A DNA stretch of 33,843 bases from Apostichopus californicus (taxonomy: Eukaryota; Echinodermata; Holothuroidea; Aspidochirotida; Stichopodidae), in NCBI GenBank assembly GCA_020650975.1, contig JAIPMN010020400.1, forward strand, positions 3,876 to 37,718, in the 5' to 3' direction. A program made the position numbers and the translations under genes. Every line of letters starts with the position of its first letter. Position 1 is the first letter of the stretch. This document shows positions 11,901 to 23,900 of the stretch, one piece after another. Below the pieces are notes generated by a model that was given only the letters and a program-made list of their open reading frames with translations, was not told the DNA's origin and did not search any database.

Positions 11901-14900
11901 CCCTTTAATATAAGCGCATAGTCTTTCTTAGTTGAGTTTACCGGCTAAAATTAATTAATTAATTTTTCTCCCAACATTCCTCTCTTCCTCTCTGGTCTGT
12001 AGGAGTCTGATGATGGGACATGCCCTGGCAGAGCTAGTAAGGCAGCCCTAGCAGGTGGGTCTCACATTTTATAAAAGTTGATCATATTTAATAATTATGG
12101 AATATGAATATGAAAATATAGTTTGGACCCATCCAATGTATCCTGAGATGTCAAGTTTAGCTAGGTTTAGCTTTGTCTTCAACTTTTGTCCAGTTGTAGA
12201 TTGTGAGGGGGGTAGGGGGGTGGGGGAACGAGGGAGGGACTGTTAAGCAAGCCTTTTTGAATGTGTACTCCTTTGGCAACTCCTTTTCCACTTAAAAGCC
12301 AGGGTAGGGCTCAATTTATCTTTTGTATTTGCAATTGCAATAGTTTCGTCATTTTTTTATGTTATCATTATTTTAGGCCCTCTTACTTTTATGCATAGCA
12401 TTATTTTAGGGATAAAGTATGTCAAACAAAGTAATGCTTAGATACCTTTTGCCAGATTAACTGCCTGTTACCAACTATTTAAGCGTCGAATCAAGATTGT
12501 CAAAGACTGATGTTAGTCTCCTTTATTAGACGGGTTAAATAGGTTAGAAGTTTCAAAGATTTATTTACAAGTTTTTGAAGGCGAATGTGAGAGGTGGAAT
12601 GGTATGAAACTCTGCCCACTATTGATTGTCAGAGGACAAGGCTTTGACACTCATGTATCAGTCTGTGATGTAATAAGGGGTTAATCAACGGTCTAGCGTG
12701 CGTTACTCACAGGATTAATGCACGATCGGGGGATAATGCATCCAGCGATAGCATTAACACCCGGAGTGCATTAATCATGTGAGCAACGCACGCTAGACTG
12801 TTGATTAACCCCATTCATTCATACACTACCATTTGTGTGGGGGAAAAATCATAAAACAAAACATTTTTGGTTACATATAACCAAAGATTTATTAAAGTGA
12901 TGCCCCGTAATTTTACCGTGCGTTACTCACAGGATTAACCACGGTCAGCTGACCTGAATGGACCAATAGGATTTAGGAATCTTTACTAAGTATGAACAAT
13001 GGTTAACCAATCACAATCTCAATCTACTACTTTGTACTCATTTTTGTCGCAGGTGGTAAGAAGTCCCCAGAAGAACAAAGGTAAAGTCCACCGTCTAATT
13101 GGTGTATCACTCCTTTGTTTTGGAAGATACACATATTAAATATATTATCAGTAACATCTTTTTTTTTGTATTCCGCGGTACTCAAAGTTCAAATCCTTCA
13201 GAACAATTTAACTGATCCTTTCCATATCAGTGAAGAAACATAAGCAAATGATTGATTATACATATTTTGATTATATACATATACATATTCATATACATTA
13301 TACATATTCATATACATTATACATATTTTGATTATACATATTTTGATTATACATATATTTATTGATTATACATAAGCAAATGGCTATTGCCTTCACTGTT
13401 ACAGTGTTATATAGTATTTAGTTAGCTGTATTTTTGAGTAATTTCTGTAAATATCATATTTATTGTTCCAGATTACAAGTGTACCTTGACCTTTGACATT
13501 TTAGATATATTGTATTACTTCTTGATGGAAGCAGATCAGTAGCTTTGTGATACATTTCTTCGTCTTTTCAGATTTTTGATTGCATCTTCCTATCTACGAT
13601 AGGTCATTGAGGTATAGCAGTACTTAGTACTAAAGGGTTTTACCTGGTATAAGAACATGTATCATTCAAATAATTCTGTGTTGAGTGGAACTTTGTGAAA
13701 TTGCTTTTTTTTTTAATAACTAAAATATTCATTTTAACTTTCTTTGTTTCTTGTATCTTGTTCTCGTTGCAGGTTTACTCCTGATAATTATGACAGAGTA
13801 AGTCATCACCTTCGATCAAGTCTCTCTTGTTTTTTCTTAAACTAACGTGTTGTTGTCATCTCCAAAAATTTTATCATTTCATGCGAGTTGCAATGATGAT
13901 ATATGGATTGTCTTATTTGTCATATTATATTTTATATTATATTTTGGCAAATTAAGTATGATATGTATTAGACCGTAAAAAAAACCCCAAAAGACACATT
14001 TATCCTCCAGATAAATATTTTCTATACCACTTTCATCCTTGAGATATGACCCTTTTAATTAAATTGGCTGGTCTACTTAGTCTAACACACTGACCACTAC
14101 TGTCGGTCAGTCCCTCAGATTCAGCACAACGTTAGATCACAGTGCGAGTACAGTAATTAAGAAACTTGTTGGTCCAACTCGCATCTCGATAACTATATTG
14201 CATTCACTGAAATGTTGAAAATTTTGAAATTTGCTCAGATTAATTCAGATTAGAACCCTGTGCAATAATTGTTGATGTCATGTACGTTACAACAACGTAA
14301 TTTCAAGCTGTCTTTGTCACTGATGAAATCAGGACCTCTACGTAATTGAAATTTACTCCTTAGAACGCCTTGTCTACAGTACATAGAATAACATACAGCT
14401 ACACAAGTGATTTATTGTCAAAGGTTATTGCGGCCCTATAATAATCATTTTAATTTGAAAGAAAAGCAAAAACAGTTGTTTTTGGTGTAGGCAGTTCATG
14501 AATGACATCACAAATTACTGTGCAAAAAAAAAATGGAATTTTATTACAATTTATCTCAACAGATGGATAAGCTGGGAGACATGAGCAATTTTCTTTACTT
14601 CACAAGATCTTTAAAATATATTTTAAATTTTTAATAAAATGTATCTCAATCTTCCTGTTTTTCCTTTCGGGGTAATTTGGTAGAAAAAAAGCAAAAAGTA
14701 AAAATTGTAAGGTGTCTTAGTCTCATTAATTACAATAAATCTCAGTTTGAAAATGATTTCAGTCACCATGGCAACATTGCTGAAAGTTTGTGCCCATTTT
14801 TAAACAGATATTGTAAGACTATATATACATGTGCTGTTCAGTTGTTTTTTTTTTTTGTTCTGCAATAATTTTGTACTACGTTCGTTGCTCTCTGCAGTCG

Positions 14901-17900
14901 ATGAACCCCAACGTGAAGTCGTTCTTGAATCCAGGCTACACGGCGACGAAGAAGAACTCTCTGCACGTGTACAAGACCGGACAAGTGGCGTCGTTTATCA
15001 AAAGGAACACACCGCTGAAAAAGACACAGAAGGTATGGTGTTGCTGAAACTGTTTACGGAAGTGTCATCATTCATAAATTCAAAATACCCCGCTTAAAGG
15101 CATTGAAGACTTGCCCCAAACCGCGTGCCACGCTCTGAAAAAGTTAACTTTCCGTTGCTTGCAAATGACGTTTTCTTCTTGTCGCTCCAAAATGCAGACA
15201 GTAATGAAACGTGATACCTTGTTATCTTTAGCTGGACCTGAGATGTCCATCCCTGTATCGTTTGTACACTGTGCTGTGGGTATTGACCGCAGCTGTATGT
15301 ACTGACTGTACATTAGTGTCTAATTACCGATGGTAGCAAGCTGTGTGTGTGTATTGTCTGGGATCGATGGTGGTGTCTAACACTTCTGTTACACCTCATT
15401 CGAAACTAGGTCAGATTACCGGCATTAGACGTTTCTTTTTGCGCAAGTCTTCACACCCTTTAAACGGTCATGAAAATTCTTAACTGACGATAAAGTTTTT
15501 GTCTTAAAGCGCCACGTTGCGTTTTTCGTCTACAATTTTAGAAAACCTACGTCCTGATTGACAGTTAACGAGCAATTAATCAACAAGCAACTAATCCATT
15601 TTGTTCTTAACATTTTGTTGTCCATGTCACTTTCAATATAACATTAAACACACCTGCATAAAATGCAAAATTAATAAAAGAAATTAGTAGAGTTTGCAAT
15701 TTTTATCCTCAGTTTTTGAGATTTAACTTCATGAACTAGTCAAGAAGTAATATTGTACTCACAATTTTTTTGTTTTAGTCAAATCAGTGTCAACAAAGAA
15801 AGTTATAAATTATCCCCCCCCCCCAAAAAAAACTCCCAAATCTTCATTGGTGGAGTATGGTAACACCAAATATTTACAAAGTGAATAAAACATGGAACTC
15901 GAAAGGCGGTCAAAAGGTAACTTGATGTGTCTATAAATTTTTCCAAAATATTAATTGTCATATCTCTCTAGATCAAGTTTGAATTTTTTTAATATCTAAT
16001 AAATCTAAAAATGTCTGACAGATTTTGCATTTTTTTGCTGTCGGAAATACTTCAGGCTTGAAGGTGATCAATAACATACTATCAAAACCATCAGCTGGCA
16101 GGAAGCTTTCTGTAGTTAAATATGGTCTTTAATTATTCGGTGATTAATTAATCATTTACGTGATGAGAAATGCTGCCGGTTGTCTCGTTTTTAATTCCAT
16201 TTAAAGTCATTAAATTTAAGATGTTGAGAGCAGAGTTTATTGAGTATGAAAGTTGCTCGACAATGTTTGCAAGAGAACATTTTTCACCATGTAAGGATAA
16301 TTTAATCACAAAAGTTGATTTCAGTAATGTCACAACTCACAGATGTTTCAAATACAAAGTATTTGCTTTGCTCTTCGCTTACCTGTCTCCCCACAACCAT
16401 AGCACTCTGGTTCTATCGTGCCTAGAATGAACTGGTAACCTTTTAACACTGTGCGCCCTCTTTGACAGGCCCCCTGGTCAATGACCTCCATTCTCATTCT
16501 ACCACCCAAAATGCCTACATCATTGGTTTTTTTTTGTTGGTTTCGAATTAATTCGATCAAAACGGTTAGAAGAGGCCCCCAAATCCACCTCCCTCCCCTC
16601 AAGAAAAAATCAATCCACTGCTTATCTAGTATGCTGATTTCTTTATTTGAAGTTCTTGTACTGCGCTGATCGTACACTCTGTACAAATGCAATAAGGTGA
16701 ACTAACCAATGATTGTTATTGTTATCGACTCTATGTACAGGACCGGAAACAAGAAATTGTTGAAAAACAGAAACGGGAAGAGGAAGTGAGAAGAAAACTG
16801 GAAGATGAGAGGAAACAGAGGCTGGAAGAAATGAAACAGTAAGTAGAGAAGGCAAAAAAACTTCATCAAGAAAGAAGAGGTTCAAAGACTTCCCTACCCC
16901 TTCCCTTAATCCTCTCTTTGTCCCTCCACTGTTTATCTCCTACCTCTCCTCTTCCCCTGTTGGTTTCTTTCTTTCATCTCTCCGTCCCTTGTCTGCTAAT
17001 CCCTTTACATCTATCTCTTTGTGTTCACCATGCTCATTAACCTGTCTGTATTCTGTGAGTGTTTTTGTCCCTTCTGTTACTGTTACTTGTCATTTAGCCT
17101 TTGAAGAAGATCCTGCTAGGATTGAAATGTCAGGCCAACTTACTTTTACACAAATAATTTCAATATATAAATAGGCTGCTTCAGGCCTTGGTAATTCAGG
17201 CTACAGTATCTACTGGATAGTGTCTACTGCCAGAGGATCTCGTCATTTTACCAGTAGAATGAAAGAAAGAAAGCCACTTTACCAGAAGACCAATAACATC
17301 ATAAACATGCAGTCTCATAATTTGGGTAACATTTCAAAATGGCATGATTTTTCTATGCAAAACATAAGCTTGTATGACTACTTTTTATCATCACAAATTT
17401 CATTTGGACGTTTCCACAAACCTGTATAGTGACTGAAGTGTGTGCAAATCCAGTTAAAGGCTTCTGGACAGTGGGAATTTGAATTTAGCCCGTGGATTGT
17501 TAAAAGCAGTAGTTTAAGTTTGTGAAATTCTAGACCTGAGGCTGAAATGATAATGTCATGATGTGTCCAGTGTGGGAATAGATTTTTAGAGTCTGGGAAT
17601 ATTAAATGTGGATGACACTACAAGTAAGATGGCTGAAACATCTATTTCCTGAAATGGCAGATTCGATACACATTGAAATGGTCACACTTATGCTGGACAT
17701 AAAGGTTTGCTGGGCCTTGATTTATTGAGGTAGAGCCTATTAGCAATTTATTAGGAGCGATTTATATTTATGAGCGAATTATATTTATATGACTGTAAAA
17801 TGACTAATATCTTCAAAAGTAACCAATATGCTTTTTTTCAGACCATCTATGAAAGAATTGTGAAACTTTATACTGAATTTTGCTTTTTCTTCATAACAAA

Positions 17901-20900
17901 AGTTTTCAACTGTTTAAAGGAAATGTGGAGAGCATGAAAACTGGATTACAATACCTTTGAAAGTTTTATGTTAACTCTCTCCAGCATGCAGTTTTGAAAT
18001 TTAGTATATGGTTGATGCTAACTTCCTAGAATGTGGATAGAATAGCTTGCTTAAGATCTAAGAATTTATTATGAGACTAAGTTATGTACCGAAATTAATG
18101 GTAAAAATATATTTTAAAAATGGCTGGGGAGAAGTAATTCCAAGTCTGTTTAATTTTCTGAGATGATTACAACTACAAATTTCTGAACAACAGCATTGTG
18201 GTCAGTACATTGGCAACTCTGTTTATATTACAAGTTTAAGCATGAGTCCATTTTGTTTTCACAAGGGAGACAAATTTCCCATGATTTTATTTATGTTACT
18301 CATCCTGTTCTCTATAATAAAATGAGAATGACTTTTTTTCTGCAATGCAGTGAATCTCATAATTTACTATTTCTCAGGAAAAGAGAAGAGCGGTCTCGTA
18401 AAGTCGCCGAGGCCAGAGCCAGAAGAATACAGATGCAGTCAGAGAAGAAGAAAAAGCTGGAGGAGAAACAGGAGCAGAAAATGGTTGGTTTTCATAAAAA
18501 TTTCAATAGAATTGAAAAATTTGTCACATTCTTTAACGGGGCACAAACCCAACCATCATTTGGCTTGTGGCTTATTTGACATTTCTCCTTTCATGAGCAA
18601 ACTGCCCCCCAAAAAAAGTCAAGATAATACTTTGCTTCAATTCTATGTTCACATTTGTGGAGAAGAAAAATGGGCAAATGCTGAAGGTCGAAAGACCTTC
18701 AGTTTGAATTTCAATGTCCAGAAAGGAAGTATGTGAGCTCTTCGTTGTTTTGTTATGTCCCCTAAATGCACTCATTGTCGGTTATTGAACCCACCAAGCT
18801 CTCAACAGCCACCTCAAGCACTCATCTATCTCCTTTCTGTAGTTTCTTTGGTAAATGAATTGCTCGTGGCCATTATGACACATTCATGTAACTACTAACT
18901 TGACAGACAAATAACATTGAAATGTCAAAGACGAAATGGGTACTTATGAGAGGCAGAAAAGATACAGGAATTTGGTCAATTCCTCGTAATTTCCAGACAC
19001 GAAAACTCTTAGAGACGTTTATATGTGTCTGGACTGCCTCGTTAAGACAACCCAGTAACTTTATTTTGTAAATCTCTTCCTCATCAGGCCCTGAGCAATA
19101 AACAGAAGGAAGATAAACGGAGAGAGGAGCTGGAGAGGAGATTGAAATTAACAAAGAAGAAGGTGGAAGCCGAAGAAAGGAGACGACAAGAGGAGGAGGC
19201 AAGACTTCAGAAACTTAGAGAACAGGTAAGGACTTAGGGAACAGGTACGGACTTAGAGAACAGGTACGGACTTAGGGAACAGATACGGACTTAGAGAACA
19301 GATACGGACTTAGAGAACAGGTACAGACTTAGAGAACAGGTATGGACTTAGAGAACAGGTACGGACTTAGGGAACAGGTACGGACTTAGGGAACATGTAC
19401 GGACTTAGGGAACAGGTACGGACTTAGAGAACAGGTACGGACTTAGGGAACAGGTACGGACTTAAGGAACAGGTACGGACTTAGAGAACAGGTACGGACT
19501 TAAGGAACAGGTACAGACTTAGAGAACAGGTACGAACTAAGAGAACAGGTACAGACTTAGGGAACAGGTACGAACTTAGAGAACAGGTACGGACTTAGGG
19601 AACAGATACAGACTTATGGAACAGGTACGGACTTAGAGAACAGGTACGGACTTAGAGAACAGGTACGGACTTAGGGAACAGGTACGGACTTAGGGAACAG
19701 GTACGAACTAAGAGAACAGGTACGGATTAAGAGAACAGGTATGGATTTAGGGAACAAGTGCGGACTAAGGGAACAGGTACGGACTTAGAGAACAGGTACG
19801 GACTTAGAGAACAGGTACGGACTTAGGGAACAGGTACGGATTAAGAGAACAGGTATGGATTTAGGGAACAAGTGTGGACTTAGAGAACAGGTACGAACTA
19901 AGAGAACAGGCAACAACTTAGACAACAGGTATGAACTTAAGGGGGCCTGGGACCCCTTCACCCTCGACCAGGGGCTTCCCCCTTNNNNNNNNNNCCCCCC
20001 CCCCCCCCTCAAGAAAAAAGGGGCTAACATAGAAGTATATATACTCAAAGTGACATTTATACTCAAAAGTTATTACAATATTAATGTAAAATTTCAAAGG
20101 GTAGGAACATGGTTGTGAGTTTGTGACATGACAGCTTCCCTTTGACACCACTCAAAACTTTACTTTTTTAATTGTATGCCTGCTAGAACACTGTGCAGAT
20201 GCCTTTGAAGGTATTTGCTCTTCCATATACCTCTGAATAAATCTCTCTTTGATTTACAATATCAGTAAATCCCGTCGGGATCTTTAGTATTTGGCAAAAA
20301 ATGGCCATTTTTAAATTTAAAAAAAAAAAAAAAAAAATATTCCTTTGTTCTACAAAGCACCCATATCGTGTCAAAACTAGGTAACCCATGCATGCACCAT
20401 ATGAATAGTTTGTGAACTGAAAAATGTCCTGCATGGGCATTACCAGGGAAGTAATTTCAACTTTTTAAGACATAAAGAAAAAAAAATCAATAGAAAAATA
20501 TTGAAGATGTTAATATTGTTAAATTAATGATTTCCTACGGGCAAGAAGACTAAGCTAACCGTTTATCAAATTTGACGTTAATCACCACCCAAAAGATGAA
20601 ATATGTTCTTGAAATGTAATCTCCAAGACATGGAAAACTGTTTATGGATTATGCTGTAAACTTTTGATGGTAACATTTATCAAGCCATTTATGTTCTTCC
20701 ATATTTAACTGCCACATTATGGTTACAAAACTGTTCATCTTTTGAAATATACTTGTCAGCATGTACGAAAAAACTTTTCTTCTTCTGACCCAAGGGGAAT
20801 ACTTTTAGTAAACTTTCCTCTTATTTTTCCAAACACTTTAATTGTTCTGTTTGTTGCAGAAGTGAGCTTCTTTTTTTTATTCTTGTCAGAAGTTTATTAT

Positions 20901-23900
20901 TTATTAAATGCCTGACTTTAGATTCTGCCCATGTTAAAATTTGTTAGATGAAGTTTTGCTTTTTTTTTCTCAATATATACTTTTCTCTTTCGCCAACAGG
21001 AAGAGCTCAAGAAACGCCAGGAAGAGTTCATACAGAGGAAGAAGGAATACGAAGACCAGGAGAGGACTCGCAAACTGGAAGAAGGTCGCCGCCTCGGGGA
21101 GCAGAGGAGATTAGACGCCGAGAAACAGAGAGAGCAGACAGAGAAAAAGATACAACTTCAGAATAAAGCGCACGAGATGGAGATGCTGGAGAGAAAAGAA
21201 GAGAGGTAATCGGAGATGTCTGAAAGGAAGTAGGAGAGGAAAAAGAAAATTCTCCTCTGTGTTTCGTTTTGTTTTGTAAAAAGTGGAAAAGACGTATATT
21301 AACCAGTAAGATATGGAAAGGGGCAAGAAATATTGGTGGGGCTTTTAATAAAGAACACCCCTTATTTATTAACACCCAGAAATGTGTTTGTTTTGTTTCG
21401 ATTTTGTGTATAGTACAGCTATTGTTAGTTTCATGACTATGGCTGCAAATGTTAAGATGCTTAGTGATACGTTTGGGTTGGACGGGGTTGTTATCAGAAA
21501 GTGTTTTTATTACATGGGCTAAAACAGGGGTTCCCTAACTGGAGTGCATGAACCCTCAGGGGGTTCGTGAGTCCATACCAGGGGGGTTCGTGAGACGTTT
21601 CTGGAAGTCAAAACTAGATTACTTTTTGTTGAACTAAAATCTGATATATCATATAATTTAGTTATGTACAAAAGTCGTACCCATCGACAAACTCTTTTCC
21701 CGTTCCATACGCATATGTTGCCATAGTAGTACCGTATCGTGCATTTTTCATTACATTATTACACTATGAACTTGATCTTTTACAAAGCACTGTTATGCGT
21801 ATTGTAGTATAATAATGACTCAGATCGTGTCTCGAAAAGTTGGGGGTTCGTGGACAACTCTGACATCCACAGGGGGTTCGTGGGGGGGGGATAAAGTTAG
21901 GGTTACCGTGGGCTAAAAGGTGTTAGGGCTAAAAGGTGTTAGGTACGTTGGTCTGCTTGCTTCCCCTTTAACCACGTTTTTTATTTCATTAAGTACGACA
22001 AAGAGGCAAGCGACGATCACATTTTTCCGAGTATTAAAATTTTCATTAAAAAAAAGACAACCCTTTTTGCTTTCCTTTCTCATCGACAGAGAACGAGAGC
22101 AGAAAGAGCTTGAGAGGAAGAGACTGGCGGAGGCCGATCAGAGAGAACGAGAGAGAAGAGAGAGGGAGGCAGCGGAAGCGGACAGAGTCAAGGCTGCCCA
22201 GAGAGCCTTGAGAGACAAGGAGAGACAAGAGGTAGGAGGATGGAGGCTTATTTAACAACAGAATTTATCCTTTCTCACACAACCCCCTTTTTTTCTTACT
22301 TATTATGCATTTCCTTTTTTTAGCCTGGAAAGTCTTGCTTTCCTTTTTGTGTCCTGCAAATGAGAAATACATCAGGCCAATCACTCATTTTTGTGGGGGG
22401 GGGGGGGAGGTTGGGTTGGAGGGGGACTCTGGTGTTTTTTTTTTTTTTTGCTGTCTAAGATTTGACGTGTCGTCGCAATGTCGGTTCAATTTAAATTTCA
22501 TTAAATGCGATATCTTTAAAACTGAGATTTGCAATAGATAGTTATAGTCACCCCAAGGATAACATAAACCTCGCTAAGTTGCCTAGACGATAGGAAGCAA
22601 AAGAGACGAACAAGAAAAAAAATGAATAAACAAGAGGAGAAGAGTAAAGAAGGGAGGGAACCCCTCCCTTAAAGTAAAAAACTAACAACTCATACCTTGA
22701 AATTGTATGTAGTATTGAGTATCGCTACTAATCAACCAGAAGGTTGGTAAACATATTCCAGGTAAAAAACCCTTATTGGTGGTGTTTTTCATATTTATGA
22801 CTGGCAAATGTCTACCATGTTTGACAGGACAATTTCATTGAGCAGACAGAAGGAAAAAAGAACTCTTGGTTGATTGATAATCATGTTTACGTAAAATTGT
22901 GAGGAAAGCTTTTATTTCCATAAGATTTCTTGAAAGGATAATTTTAATAAATTAACATTGGTAGGTTTTATGATCCATAACAACATATAGTGTCATGCCT
23001 GATTACCATTCACTCCAATTACCATTCACTCCAAACTTTGAGAAATGAGACTTTTAACATTTGGACGGCATTTATCAAATAAGTTGGACTTTCTGGTTCA
23101 TCACAGACACTCCGTCAAGAAGTCAAGTGTTCATGAGCAAAGAAACCCGTTGCCCCCCCCTCCTCCTCAAAACCCAGGAAAACCAAACAATTTGTTCTCG
23201 TGGGCTTTGACGTTTTAATAGAACTGCTAGAACATTGGATTAAACCTTAACAATCACATGGGCTCATGAGCTGATGTCATCGTCAAATTCGTGTTTTTAA
23301 AGGACATATTTTTGAATTTCTGAATATTCCAGTTAAATTTCAGTATGAGTTCAATATTTCAGGAAATAATTCGTCTAGTATCGCAAAGCAAAAATTTGAT
23401 CGAATTGATAAAGAAATGCAAATATGTGAAACAGCCCTATTATAAGGACATATTTTTGAATTTCTGAATGTTCCGGTAAAATTTCAGTATGAGTTGAATA
23501 TTTCAGGAAATAATTCATCTCGTATCGCAAAGCAAAAAATGATCGAATAGATAAAGAAATGTGAAGCAGCCCTTTTGTAAACAGAATTTTCAATGAGCAA
23601 GGTTATGACAATCAAAAATGGATATTTCCATATAAACTGCCAATTTATGCAGCATGAACTAAATTATTCCTTGCGTTTTGAAAACAACCTAGGTAGTAAA
23701 TATATGACATGTGTTCAAAATTGTTGTTCGATTATTACAAACCATAACTAAACATTCTGCCTATAATCATATTTTAAAGACCCAACTGGCCTCCCATCAG
23801 GAACAGCATCAGTTTGTTCCAGATTAAAAATTTGTTTGGGTAGAAGTATTATTTTACTCTGCGAATAAATGAGTTAAATATTATATAGATTTTTTTTTCC

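Noticed and set aside
19785..20151. Frames running across the N gap
   Set aside because: They read through the minisatellite and unknown bases, so they are not evidence of a gene.
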